Under the pieces are notes generated by a model. It made no database searches. It was given only the letters and a program-made list of their open reading frames with translations, and had not been told where the DNA came from. The position numbers and the translations under genes were made by a program. Below, in pieces: positions 24,086 through 32,912 of a stretch of 64,000 nucleotides of DNA (the stretch's first letter is position 1; every line of letters starts with the position of its first letter). This stretch comes from Pelotomaculum sp. (GTDB lineage: Bacteria; Bacillota; Desulfotomaculia; Desulfotomaculales; Pelotomaculaceae), in NCBI GenBank assembly GCA_018435055.1, contig JAHDOA010000020.1, positions 1-64,000 on the forward strand, read 5' to 3'.

Positions 24086-25471
24086 TTAATTTTGTGTCTC
24101 ATCCTTTTTATTCTTATCCCTCTTGCTCCAGTCCGGTATAACTGTCTGTTTGGACCTTTCTACTGCCAGAGACCCCGCCGGAACATCTTTAGTAATCGTA
24201 GAACCTGCTCCCGTAACCGAGCCGGCGCCAATTTTCACAGGCGCTACCAGGTTGGTATTGCTGCCGATGAACACACCATCATCAATCCAGGTAGGCCATT
24301 TGTTGCGGCCATCGTAATTACACGTAATAGTCCCGGCCCCGATATTTACGTTTTTGCCGATGGTGGCGTCTCCCACATAGCTTAAATGGGACACTTTGCT
24401 ACCATCCCCCACAATTGATTTCTTAATCTCAGAAAAGTTCCCTATTTTTACCTGCGGTCCCAGGCTGTTCCCGGGACGAAGATGTGAAAAGGGACCGATG
24501 GAACAGCCATCTTCCATGCTGCTCCCGTTGACAACGGAATATTGAATGGACACGCCGTTGCCCACTACAGCGTTAACCAGGCGGGCGCCGGGTCCGATGA
24601 CACAGCCCTCTCCAATAACTGTATCGCCTTCAATAAAAGTATGTGGATAAATTATTGTATCCCGCCCCACTTGAACCTTTCTGTCGACGAAAGCGCTGTG
24701 CGGGTCTATCACCGTCACGCCGGAGAGCATTAAGTCGCGCAGGATCCGCCGGCGCATATAACGGCCGGCTTCAGCCAGCTGCACGCGGTCGTTAATGCCT
24801 TTCATTTCCAGCGGGTTGGCCAATGTTACCGCCCCTACCCGTCTGCCGCGCCTGACGTTTTTTTCGATGATGTCGGTAAGGTAATATTCACCCTGGGCGT
24901 TGTTGGGAGTAAGACGGCTTAAATCCGCAAAGAGACCTTCTGTTTTAAAACAGTATATCCCTGTGTTAACCTCGCGGATTTGCTGTTCTTCAGGCGAGGC
25001 GTCCTTTTGTTCTACTATTCTAACAACGCCGCCCTGATTGTCCCTGACAACCCGGCCGTACCCCGCCGGGTCCTCCAGTCTCGCGGTTAAAACAGTTGCC
25101 GCCGCTCCGGTTGAACGGTGGCTTTGGATAAGTTCTGCAAGTGTCCCGGCTTCGATTAACGGGGTGTCGCCGCACAGAACCAGCAGATGGCCGTTGAAAT
25201 CACGCAATAATGGGCCGGCCTGCAGCAACGCGTGGGCCGTCCCCAACTGTTCCGGCTGACTGACAATCTGTGCCCGGCCTGCAACCTCGCGGGCGACCTG
25301 TTCAGCGCCGTACCCGACTACCACTATTATTTTTTTAACGCCTGCGCCATGGGCGGCATCCAGGACATAAGACAGCATTGTGCCGCCGCAGACATTGTGC
25401 AGGACTTTCGGAAATTTTGATTTCATTCTTGTGCCTTTGCCGGCAGCAAGAATAACCGTCGCCAGATCCAT
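24086..25471 (-). CDS. glmU: Bifunctional UDP-GlcNAc pyrophosphorylase / GlcN-1-P acetyltransferase
   Basis: 461 residues. Makes UDP-GlcNAc for cell wall. N-terminal nucleotidyltransferase with VILAAGKGTRMKSKFPKVLH and GDTPLI; C-terminal left-handed beta-helix from about 250 with hexapeptide repeats (GCVIGPGARLVNAVVG; IGAGTITCNYDGRNKWPT) and the closing KIGAGSVTGAGSTITKDVP. spoVG is upstream and prs downstream, the usual order. Confidence 0.97.
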   Translation of the reverse strand: MDLATVILAAGKGTRMKSKFPKVLHNVCGGTMLSYVLDAAHGAGVKKIIVVVGYGAEQVAREVAGRAQIVSQPEQLGTAHALLQAGPLLRDFNGHLLVLCGDTPLIEAGTLAELIQSHRSTGAAATVLTARLEDPAGYGRVVRDNQGGVVRIVEQKDASPEEQQIREVNTGIYCFKTEGLFADLSRLTPNNAQGEYYLTDIIEKNVRRGRRVGAVTLANPLEMKGINDRVQLAEAGRYMRRRILRDLMLSGVTVIDPHSAFVDRKVQVGRDTIIYPHTFIEGDTVIGEGCVIGPGARLVNAVVGNGVSIQYSVVNGSSMEDGCSIGPFSHLRPGNSLGPQVKIGNFSEIKKSIVGDGSKVSHLSYVGDATIGKNVNIGAGTITCNYDGRNKWPTWIDDGVFIGSNTNLVAPVKIGAGSVTGAGSTITKDVPAGSLAVERSKQTVIPDWSKRDKNKKDETQN

Positions 25472-25580
25472 CCGGCGACCCCCTTTATAGTAGATTATAC
25501 GGTCATGAAAACGCTTAACATTATACCCAACGTTTTTAATTTATTCAACAGATAATTTTCATTTCCTTTTATTTTGAAAC

Positions 25581-25603
25581 AAAAAGAGAGCTGACGCTCT
25601 CTC
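25581..25603 (-). terminator. Terminator of spoVG
   Basis: On the minus strand AGAGAGC-GTCA-GCTCTCT is followed by TTTTGTTTC. It lies just after the spoVG stop. Confidence 0.8.
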
Positions 25604-25609
25604 ATGCAA

Positions 25610-25876
25610 TTAAAGATTCAGGTTGTTGGCATTTTCATATGCATTTAAAACAGCGCTTTGGATTACCTCCCGGGCTGAAGAAGTAATCGGGTGTGCTATG
25701 TCGCGGAACTCGCCATCCGGGGTTTTTCTGCTAGGCATCGCAACAAACAAGCCGTTATGTCCCTCTACCACCTTAACATCATGGATAACAAAGGCATCGT
25801 CAAAGGTTACCGATACAATAGCCTTCATCTTACCCTCGCTTAGCACCTTCCTTACCCGCACATCAGTAACTTGTAT
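25610..25876 (-). CDS. spoVG: SpoVG, RNA-binding regulator of septation and sporulation
   Basis: SpoVG is a small RNA/DNA-binding regulator. Seen: [38 protein letters not shown] and [16 protein letters not shown] at 25861 gives 83 residues, but the family begins MEVTDVRLRRV and the codons immediately upstream read (I)[10 protein letters not shown]. The frame is closed by a TGA at 25885-25883, with only TTA, TTC and ATA before CAA. The ATA at 25876-25874 has AAGGTGGTGA at ideal distance, so I place the start there as a probable AUA initiation (88 residues). The identity is certain; the start is inference. Confidence 0.93.
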   Translation of the reverse strand: MQVTDVRVRKVLSEGKMKAIVSVTFDDAFVIHDVKVVEGHNGLFVAMPSRKTPDGEFRDIAHPITSSAREVIQSAVLNAYENANNLNL

Positions 25877-25980
25877 GAATAATCACCACCTTCCACGCTG
25901 ATACCCCGATAACTGTTATCTTCTGCATTAGTTGCCATAATCCTTCTTATTTCCAATTATTTAAGAAATATTTTCCTATA

Positions 25981-27201
25981 TTATGAAATTGCAGACGGTG
26001 TATAGCCATGGTGTGATAGCAGTGACAGTATTTCATCAATATGTTCTTTGTCCCTGGTTTCCAGGACAAGCTCGACCTCAGCCTGCTTTAACGGGATATT
26101 CGGCCTGATCCGGTCGTGCGAAACAGAAATAACGTTAGCCCGGGCTGCCGCCACCCGGGTCAGCAGCCTGCTCAGGTTGCCCGGCTGATCCGTGATCAGG
26201 GCGCGCAGACGCACATAACGCCCTGTTTTGGCCAGGCCGCGTTCGATGATGATGGACAGGATGTTCACGTCGATATTACCCCCGCTCAAAAGGACCGCCG
26301 TTTTAACACCCGCCAGAAGGGCTTTCCGGTAAAGCAGGGCCGCCAGTCCGGCGGCGCCCGCCCCTTCAGCTACTATTTTGGACCTTTCCAGCAGCATCAG
26401 GATGGCGCCGGCTATCTCTTCATCGTCAACAGTCACGATCTCATCCACATATTCCTGTATTATGGGAAAGGCCAGAGCGCCAGGCTTTCTTACGGCTATT
26501 CCGTCGGCAAACGTACAGGCGCTAGCAGTTTCCACCAAAGCAGCTTCCTTCGTAGAAAGATACAAGGCCGGCGCGCCCGCAGCCTGCACGCCAATCACGC
26601 GTATGGCCGGGTTATGATGCTTCAAGGCATAGGAAACCCCGGCGATCAGGCCTCCGCCGCCGACCGGAATGATGATCGCCCCGATGTCCGGCAGATCTTT
26701 CAGCAGTTCCAGGGCTATGGTAGCCTGGCCCGCGATCACCTCCAGGTCGTTAAAACTGTGTACAAAGGTGGCGCCTTTTTTTTCCTGCAATTCAACAGCA
26801 TGGTTAAAAGCCTCATCATAACCGCCGGCGGCCAGGACTACTTCCGCTCCGTAGCTCTGGGTGGCCATAATCTTGGAAATAGGAGCGCCGGACGGCATAA
26901 CAATAGTGCAGGGCAATCCGGCTCGCGCGGCGGCGTAGGCCACACCCTGGGCATGGTTTCCGGCGGAAGCCGCGATCACGCCGTGCAAACGCTCTGCGTG
27001 GTCAAGGCCCATCACTTTGTTATAAGCCCCCCGGATTTTAAAGGAGCCTGTTTTCTGCATGTTTTCGAGCTTCAGATAAACAGCGGCGCCGCTCATCCTG
27101 CTGAAGCTGGTGGAATAATCCAGCGGGGTGTGATATGCCACTCCATCCAGACGTCTGGCGGCCTCTTCTATTTTTTCCATAGTCAACCGGGCCTCAGCCA
27201 T
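25981..27201 (-). CDS. ilvA: Threonine ammonia-lyase with ACT domain
   Basis: 406 residues. PLP enzyme turning threonine into 2-oxobutyrate for isoleucine synthesis or catabolism. The PLP lysine lies in KTGSFKIRGAYNK. Also seen: SAGNHAQGVAYAA, the phosphate-binding loop PVGGGGLIAGVSYA and SGGNIDVN. One C-terminal ACT domain (about 328-402, VRLRALITDQPGNLSRLL) resembles the short TdcB-like form with a single ACT. Both gaps flanking it are under 120 bases. It is not part of the core Bacillus synteny. Confidence 0.93.
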   Translation of the reverse strand: MAEARLTMEKIEEAARRLDGVAYHTPLDYSTSFSRMSGAAVYLKLENMQKTGSFKIRGAYNKVMGLDHAERLHGVIAASAGNHAQGVAYAAARAGLPCTIVMPSGAPISKIMATQSYGAEVVLAAGGYDEAFNHAVELQEKKGATFVHSFNDLEVIAGQATIALELLKDLPDIGAIIIPVGGGGLIAGVSYALKHHNPAIRVIGVQAAGAPALYLSTKEAALVETASACTFADGIAVRKPGALAFPIIQEYVDEIVTVDDEEIAGAILMLLERSKIVAEGAGAAGLAALLYRKALLAGVKTAVLLSGGNIDVNILSIIIERGLAKTGRYVRLRALITDQPGNLSRLLTRVAAARANVISVSHDRIRPNIPLKQAEVELVLETRDKEHIDEILSLLSHHGYTPSAIS

Positions 27202-27263
27202 AAATAATCATTCCTCTTAATGGCTTTATCCGCCGGAAATAGTATCGAACTCCAGCGGCTTTT

Positions 27264-28346
27264 TTATTCGGTTACCCAAGATCTATGTGGTGTATCAATA
27301 TCCTGTCTATATACTTTGTATTCTCTGCTTCTTATTACACCTGGCAGACTTTGTATGATCCTGTTCATCATGACATTGTTATCCGCCACCAGGGACAGTT
27401 CCAGAGCAGTAACCCCTCTATCGCGCGCACGCCGGGCAGACTCAAGTATTAAAGCCGCTTCCAGCCCTTTGCGCCGGTATTGCGGCAGTACGGAAAGAAC
27501 GGCCAGGCGGGCGTTAAAGCAACCGGCGCCTGAAAAATATCTGCGCCCGAGCGGGCACAGGGTCAGGCAAAGGCCCGCCGGCTCACCATCAACTTCGGCC
27601 ACGAGGATTAGCGCCGGGTCGTAATAGCTTTTCAGTTTCCGCCAGATGGCTGCCCCTTCCACTGGAGACAATGCTGCAAAACCCCATATCTCATGCATTG
27701 AACTGTTGTGTATGCGAGAAAAAATTTCCCCCTCGCCGCTCAGGTCGTTAAAATTTACAGACCTCAATTTCATTTGTTTATTCCGTACTGCCCTGGCGGC
27801 CACCCGCACCAATTTCTCAGGCGCCGGCTGGCGCAGATCATAATGGTAAGCATATAGGGTTATTTCTTTTTCCAATCCGATTTGCTCAAAAAGGTTGGAA
27901 TAATATGGCGGATTGTAGGGCATGCCGGGGTGGTGATATCCCCTGTAGCCTCCCGCCAGCAGCCCTAGACGCTCGTGTGGTGTTAAATCTACCGGCCCTG
28001 TCATCCGGCTTCTGCCGCGGGCGGCCAGCCAGGCGCCCGCCGCCTTGATGAGCGCCCCGGCGACAGCGGCATGGTTTATCGATTCGAAATAACCAAAGTA
28101 GCCGGAATGATTGTCAGGAACGGTATGATTGACACAGGCGGCAATCCTCCCTACCACATATCCTCTCCTTATCGCCAGAAACGGCTGCGCTTCCACCCTG
28201 GAAAACAGCCTGTCAAAGCGCGGGCTGGCCTTTTCCAGCACTGGAAAAAAGGGAGACCTGTGCAATTCCCCGTATATATGACGCGGAAAATTGTTAAAGA
28301 GCTGCATGCCCCGCGGCGTTAAAACTTCTATTACTTCAACAACCAT
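27264..28346 (-). CDS. GNAT-like acetyltransferase, unknown substrate
   Basis: 360 residues from ATG 28346, which follows GGGGTGATG; a longer reading to 28439 crosses the upstream terminator and is rejected. C-terminal GNAT fold (about 230-340): LILVAEVDGEPAGLCLTL and LSVLPQYRRKGLEAALI, with the acetyl-CoA loop QYRRKG. The N-terminal 200 residues (GRSRMTGPVDLTPHERLGLL) match the long group often annotated as N-acetyltransferase with no known substrate. Two-gene neighbourhood with the nucleotidyltransferase upstream, separated by a terminator. Confidence 0.78.
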   Translation of the reverse strand: MVVEVIEVLTPRGMQLFNNFPRHIYGELHRSPFFPVLEKASPRFDRLFSRVEAQPFLAIRRGYVVGRIAACVNHTVPDNHSGYFGYFESINHAAVAGALIKAAGAWLAARGRSRMTGPVDLTPHERLGLLAGGYRGYHHPGMPYNPPYYSNLFEQIGLEKEITLYAYHYDLRQPAPEKLVRVAARAVRNKQMKLRSVNFNDLSGEGEIFSRIHNSSMHEIWGFAALSPVEGAAIWRKLKSYYDPALILVAEVDGEPAGLCLTLCPLGRRYFSGAGCFNARLAVLSVLPQYRRKGLEAALILESARRARDRGVTALELSLVADNNVMMNRIIQSLPGVIRSREYKVYRQDIDTPHRSWVTE

Positions 28347-28405
28347 GACATCACCCCGGCTTTTTAACCACACTATGCCGGAAACCGGCGCCCTGCCACA
28401 GAAAA

Positions 28406-28434
28406 CAAAAAAAACCGGTTGCCAGGCCGGTTTT
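28406..28434 (-). terminator. Terminator of the nucleotidyltransferase gene
   Basis: On the minus strand AAAACCGG (plus 28427-28434) pairs with CCGGTTTT (plus 28411-28418), followed by TTTTGTTTTC. It starts two bases after the gene's stop. Confidence 0.85.
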
Positions 28435-28435
28435 C

Positions 28436-29194
28436 TCAATTTTGCTCTATGATTTTTAACGCCAGTTCATAATCATCCGGTTTGTCCACATCCACACCCA
28501 CTTCCGGGTGTTTGGAAATTACTACTACCCCTTTAATTCCACCCAGCAGCCGGCAGACCTTTTCTTCAGCCTCTTTCAGGGTAAGCGAACGCATCAGGAA
28601 TTTCATAACGAATTTCAGACCCAGCATACGGCAGAGACCTATCGGACTCTTGCGCAGACTAATAATTTTTTCGCCATTTTCCACACATTTTTTATACACG
28701 GCAGGGTTAAGCAAGAAGAGGTTGCCTCCGGTAAAAACCCCTTCTTTTAATTTTACATATGTACGGCTGGCAGCGGGGAATTTTTTCTCTACAACCATTT
28801 TTTCAATAACAGGATAGTAAAGGTCACCCGCCATATCTCCACATAGCTCGAGAAAATCATCAACTGCCTGTGGTGTCAGCAGCGGTATATCCGAGGTAAC
28901 CAGCAGGATCCTTTTCGCGCCTGACAAAATCTTTAATCCGGCCTCAATATTCTCTAAAATGCCGCCTTGAGACGGGGCCATGGATGTTCTGTGATCGAAT
29001 GACAGGCCGGAAAGGTCTTCAGCCGGGCCGATGATTAAAACCCTGTCAACCTGCCGCGCTTGCAACAGCGCATCCACCACGTGCTCAACCATTGTTTTGG
29101 CGCCAAGCGGAATCAAGGCCTCATGGCGCACCGGACTGCATTCCTTCAGAGGGCCGTTGTTGGGGCTGCCGGCCAGGACAACGGCGTCTACCAT
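28436..29194 (-). CDS. MobA-like NTP transferase domain protein
   Basis: 252 residues. Nucleotidyltransferase fold of the GlmU/MobA type: VDAVVLAGSPNNGPLKE at the start replaces the usual LAAGxGxRM loop, then LIPLGAKTMVEHVVDAL, ILLVTSDIPLLTPQAVDDFL and GVDVDKPDDYELAL at the end. The sugar or cofactor substrate is unknown. Its ATG overlaps the stop of the upstream GntR regulator gene (TAATG), so they are translationally coupled. Confidence 0.8.
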   Translation of the reverse strand: MVDAVVLAGSPNNGPLKECSPVRHEALIPLGAKTMVEHVVDALLQARQVDRVLIIGPAEDLSGLSFDHRTSMAPSQGGILENIEAGLKILSGAKRILLVTSDIPLLTPQAVDDFLELCGDMAGDLYYPVIEKMVVEKKFPAASRTYVKLKEGVFTGGNLFLLNPAVYKKCVENGEKIISLRKSPIGLCRMLGLKFVMKFLMRSLTLKEAEEKVCRLLGGIKGVVVISKHPEVGVDVDKPDDYELALKIIEQN

Positions 29195-29868
29195 TAACTT
29201 TCTTCCTCTCTAATGGCGTTGATCAGGTTTTGTTCAGCGTTTTCCATGTGTTCGCTGGCAAGTTTATGGGCCAGATCCACGTTGCGTTCAGATATAGCCT
29301 CAATGATTTTCTTGTGCTCATCTACAGCTATTTTAAGCCGTCCTGGGACGGATAAGGAGGTCAGCCTGAAGCGATTAATCTGTTCCGACAGGTTGGTGAT
29401 GATCTGAGTCAACCGGTGGTTGCGGGAAGCCTTGTAAATTAATTCATGAAATTCATTATCTTTTTTATAAACGGTTAAAATATCTTCCTCGCCGCTTATC
29501 AGATGGATGACCTTCTCCAGTTCCTCCATCTCTTCCTCGGTAATTCTTTCCGCGGCCAGGCCTGCGGCCAGCCCTTCCAGAGCCGATCGGACTTCAAAAA
29601 CATCCGCGATGTCTTTAACTGAAACACCGGCCACATAGGCTCCCCTGCGGGGAACCATTACTACAAAGCCCTCCAGTTCAAGCTTGCGGATAGCCTCCCG
29701 CACAGGAGTACGGCTTACTCCCATTTCTTCCGCCAGTTGAATTTCCATCAAGCGTTCTCCGGGCTTAAGCTTGCCCAGGATAATCGCTTTCCGGAGGGAG
29801 TCAAAAACCAATTCCCTGAGGGGTTTATAATTATCAAGTTTGATCGGCACTAATCTTGACTGTTGCAT
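29194..29868 (-). CDS. GntR-family regulator, FadR/FCD subfamily
   Basis: 224 residues. N-terminal winged helix-turn-helix (LRKAIILGKLKPGERLMEI; MGVSRTPVREAIRKLELEG) and a C-terminal FCD ligand-binding helical domain (VFEVRSALEGLAAGLAAERI; HELIYKASRNHRLTQII) with the Asp/His metal-type residues of the subfamily. It occupies the place between ispE and spoVG where Bacillus has purR. Coupling to the NTP transferase suggests joint control; the effector is unknown. Confidence 0.9.
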   Translation of the reverse strand: MQQSRLVPIKLDNYKPLRELVFDSLRKAIILGKLKPGERLMEIQLAEEMGVSRTPVREAIRKLELEGFVVMVPRRGAYVAGVSVKDIADVFEVRSALEGLAAGLAAERITEEEMEELEKVIHLISGEEDILTVYKKDNEFHELIYKASRNHRLTQIITNLSEQINRFRLTSLSVPGRLKIAVDEHKKIIEAISERNVDLAHKLASEHMENAEQNLINAIREEES

Positions 29869-29947
29869 ATTCGTCCCCCCTGTTTAATACATACAATATA
29901 CTAGTTTATTTTAACTCCCAGCGCACATTACTGCAAGTATCAACCCT

Positions 29948-30802
29948 TTAGCGATCAACAGTCGCAGTGACAAACACCTCCTCACCATCACTTTTATAAC
30001 AGCCGGCAATGCCCCTGGCGGTCTCCGTGTCCGCAGCCAGCCCAAAAACAGTCGGGCCGCTGCCGCACATAAGCACACCAAGAGCGCCAGCCCTGGATAG
30101 TTTTGCTTTGATCCGGCCAATTTCCGGGTGCATTCTGGTTGTTACCGATTCCAGGGCATTGGCCAGGTTTTGTGCTATACCGTTAATATCTTTGTTCCTG
30201 ATGGCGCTGATCATTACCTGGTTATCAGGCCTGTTTACCGCAGGACCCGGGGTATAGGCGCGATAAACTGAGGCTGTGGAAACGCTGAATTGAGGCTTTA
30301 TCAGTACCAGTCCCAGGCGAGGACAGGGTGGAAGCCTCTCCAGCAGCTCGCCCCTCCCTTTGGCCAGGGCTGTACCGCCTAAAAGGCAAAAAGGCACATC
30401 CGAACCCAGCTGGGCGCCAAGTGACATCAGCTCTGACAAAGACAGCCCGGTTTCCCACAATTCATTTAGCGCCTTGAGCGCTGCCGCCGCGTTGGCGGAT
30501 CCCCCGCCCAGACCGGCCGCAACCGGTATTGCTTTTATCAGCCGTATTTTTACGCCGGCCTTGATCCTCCCTTGCCGGCGCAACAGTTCAGCTGCCTGGT
30601 AGACCAGGTTATCCGGGCCAGGAGCAAGATCAGCCCCCTCAACTGTAAGAATAATATCCCGGCCGGCGGGAATAAACTCAAGGCTGTCGTGCAGTTCTAT
30701 TGACTGCATCACCATTTCCACCTCATGGTACCCGTCCGGTCTCTTGCCGAGGATATCCAGGGTAAGGTTGATTTTCGCCCTGGCGGCAGCTGTAATAATC
30801 AT
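29948..30802 (-). CDS. ispE: 4-diphosphocytidyl-2-C-methyl-D-erythritol kinase
   Basis: 284 residues from ATG 30802 (GAGGGGAAGG upstream); a TTG at 30826 has no site. GHMP kinase of the MEP isoprenoid pathway. Seen: AARAKINLTLDILGKRPDGY, ATP loop PVAAGLGGGSANAAAAL and the GHMP C-terminal motif LGVLMCGSGPTVFGL. In Bacillus it sits between sspF and purR. Confidence 0.96.
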   Translation of the reverse strand: MIITAAARAKINLTLDILGKRPDGYHEVEMVMQSIELHDSLEFIPAGRDIILTVEGADLAPGPDNLVYQAAELLRRQGRIKAGVKIRLIKAIPVAAGLGGGSANAAAALKALNELWETGLSLSELMSLGAQLGSDVPFCLLGGTALAKGRGELLERLPPCPRLGLVLIKPQFSVSTASVYRAYTPGPAVNRPDNQVMISAIRNKDINGIAQNLANALESVTTRMHPEIGRIKAKLSRAGALGVLMCGSGPTVFGLAADTETARGIAGCYKSDGEEVFVTATVDR

Positions 30803-30944
30803 TTTGCAGCCCTTCCCCTCTTCCAATAATCATCAGTTAGCTGTTAGGACAAAAAAATCCTCTTTTAACAATAAAAACATTTAATACGCGCAACCACATA
30901 TGATATTAATAAGCATTTATCTGCAAAGGGGGCATTTTTCAAGT

Positions 30945-31490
30945 ATGGTGCATGCACGCGGCAGTCAAATTACAATCAATCTTGCCAACCGGCGTCTATC
31001 CCATTACGAAGGCAACCGGTTGAGTAAAGTCTACCCCGTTGGCGTGGGCAAACCTGCCACACCAACACCTACCGGCAGCTATACTGTGATCAGCAAGATT
31101 GTGCAACCTGGCGGCATGCTTGGCACCAGGTGGATGGGCCTGTCCATCCCCATCGGTAATTACGGCATCCACGGCACCAACAACCCGCCGTCCATCGGGG
31201 GCTACGTTTCAAACGGCTGCATCAGGATGTACAACCAGGATGTTGAGGAACTGTTCCCAAGTGTGACCATTGGCATGCCGGTAGAAATCATTGCCGGGAC
31301 AGGCGAAGGAAAACCAGTCAATGTGCCGGCCGGCGTGCCGGGCGGAGGCATTATTCATACTGTGCAACCCGGTGAAAGCCTGTGGGGAATTGCCCGGAAA
31401 TATGGAAAAGATCTGGGGCTTATTGCCCAGGTTAATAAAATCGCCGACCCAAACGTTATTTTTCCCGGACAAAAGATAATAATTCCTTAA
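30945..31490 (+). CDS. L,D-transpeptidase (YkuD) with C-terminal LysM
   Basis: 181 residues from ATG 30945. YkuD catalytic domain (about 5-115): INLANRRLSHYEGNRLSKVY, GTPTPTGSYTV-like TPTPTGSYTVISK, IHGTNNPPSIGGYVSNGCIR with the catalytic Cys in SNGCIRM. A LysM domain ends the protein (IHTVQPGESLWGIARKYGKD). No signal peptide is visible in either start version, unlike most secreted enzymes; Bacillus YkuD is likewise short and spore-located. AAAGGGGGC at 30925-30933 is the best upstream site, at somewhat long spacing. Confidence 0.88.
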   Translation: MVHARGSQITINLANRRLSHYEGNRLSKVYPVGVGKPATPTPTGSYTVISKIVQPGGMLGTRWMGLSIPIGNYGIHGTNNPPSIGGYVSNGCIRMYNQDVEELFPSVTIGMPVEIIAGTGEGKPVNVPAGVPGGGIIHTVQPGESLWGIARKYGKDLGLIAQVNKIADPNVIFPGQKIIIP

Positions 31491-31606
31491 ATCCGGTCGC
31501 TGTTGTCATACCAAATCACCCTGTTTAAATCTCACAACTCTGGTCTACCGCCTTCCACCACCTAATAAGATTGATTTTAGGCAAACTTTTATAGGAGGGT
31601 TTGGTA

Positions 31607-32326
31607 TTGGGCGGTATTGTAATCCAGGGACTAATTGCCGGCTTTGGCACATTTCTTGGCGCAATTCTTGTAACCTGCTGCGGCTATTTGCGCCCGCGCA
31701 CCCTTGCCCTGCTGCTTGGTTTCGCTTCCGGGGTTATGGCTTCTGTGATTATCTTCGATTTGCTTCCTTCTTCTCTAAATCACGGCAGTTTTACTTTTAC
31801 CCTGGCCGGATTCTTGGCCGGGATTGGACTGATGTTCATACTGGACCTGCTGCTTAACATCCGCTACCCCGCAAATCTGCAAGGCAAAGGGTACCTGAAG
31901 ATGGGCTACCTGATCGCTGCCGGTATTGCGCTGCATGACCTCCCGGAAGGGCTGGCTATAGCGGCCGGCTTTGCCGTGGCGGAAAAACTGGGGCCGCTGC
32001 TCGTTTTTGCCATCGGCATCCATAACATTCCCGAAGGCATGGTATGCGCGGCGCCTCTGAGAGCAGGCGGATACAGCGCGACAAAAACGCTGCTGATAAA
32101 TATCCTGATCAGTCTGGTCACACCCCTGGGTGTGTTTATTGGGCTGTTACTGGTCCAGGCATCCTCCTTTTTTATCAGCGCCCTGCTATCTTTCGCCGCA
32201 GGGGCTATGGCCTATATCGTGCTGCGCGAGTTGGCGCCGGAATCGCGCCGCCACAGCAGGTTTTTCGCCAATCTGGGGATGTTATGCGGCTTGTTTTTAA
32301 TCCTTGGCCTGCATTTTATCGTTTAA
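31607..32326 (+). CDS. ZIP-family divalent metal transporter
   Basis: 239 residues, about eight membrane helices. ZIP transporters bring zinc or iron into the cytoplasm. Both family motifs are seen: IALHDLPEGLAIAAGFAV in helix 4 and IGIHNIPEGMVCAAPLRAGG in helix 5, with metal-binding His/Glu. The start is TTG 31607, seven bases after AGGAGGG; the TTG at 31601 is too close to that site. Confidence 0.9.
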   Translation: MGGIVIQGLIAGFGTFLGAILVTCCGYLRPRTLALLLGFASGVMASVIIFDLLPSSLNHGSFTFTLAGFLAGIGLMFILDLLLNIRYPANLQGKGYLKMGYLIAAGIALHDLPEGLAIAAGFAVAEKLGPLLVFAIGIHNIPEGMVCAAPLRAGGYSATKTLLINILISLVTPLGVFIGLLLVQASSFFISALLSFAAGAMAYIVLRELAPESRRHSRFFANLGMLCGLFLILGLHFIV

Positions 32327-32762
32327 GGATCAGCCACGCACCACCGGCCATTAGTAAAATGCCCATAACCTTGTAATAGTTGAAGGGGATTTTATTCAGG
32401 CCGAACAACCCCAGGTGGTCTACCAGGCCTGCTGTAAACACCTGGCCCAGGATAATAGCGGTTGTGGCCGGCGCGACTCCTACTTTCGGGATAGCCAGGA
32501 CCACACTGTATATGATTATAACCCCCAGTACGCCGCCGAAGTAGGAGTACCAGGGGGCTTTTTGTATTTCGGCCAGGCTGCCGTTCCCCAGTTTAAAGAT
32601 AAACAACAGCAGCGACACCAGCAAAAGTCCGACCAGATGGACGATAAAGGTAGATTCCCACAGTCCGATCACCTTGCCCAGGGCTGAATTAATGCTGCCC
32701 TGTACAGCCATGGCCACACCGGAAAAGGCGGCTACCAACAAAGGCAATATTTCTAAAGGCAT
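32316..32762 (-). CDS. DMT-family YdcZ-like small membrane protein
   Basis: 148 residues, five hydrophobic helices. DUF606/YdcZ branch of the drug/metabolite transporter group: AFSGVAMAVQGSINSALGKV at the start, VIIIYSVVLAIPKVGVAPAT, AIILGQVFTAGLVDHLGLFG and a closing GILLMAGGAWLILKR. The ATG at 32762 lies seven bases after AGGGGG. Its end overlaps the convergent ZIP gene by 11 bases. Substrate unknown. Confidence 0.85.
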   Translation of the reverse strand: MPLEILPLLVAAFSGVAMAVQGSINSALGKVIGLWESTFIVHLVGLLLVSLLLFIFKLGNGSLAEIQKAPWYSYFGGVLGVIIIYSVVLAIPKVGVAPATTAIILGQVFTAGLVDHLGLFGLNKIPFNYYKVMGILLMAGGAWLILKR

Positions 32763-32912
32763 GCGCAAACCCCCTTTTCCTTATTTCTTTCCATCTTTTC
32801 AGCCATTATTCTATAAGGTCTAATGGATTGAACAGCCGCATAAAACAATGGCCTCTGTAACATATTGCCACAATACAACATAAAATAATCATGAATATGG
32901 AGGTGTGTTATT

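Noticed and set aside
26116-27207. A 363-codon plus-strand ORF over ilvA
   Set aside because: Covers the same bases as the full threonine ammonia-lyase on the other strand, with no motifs of its own.
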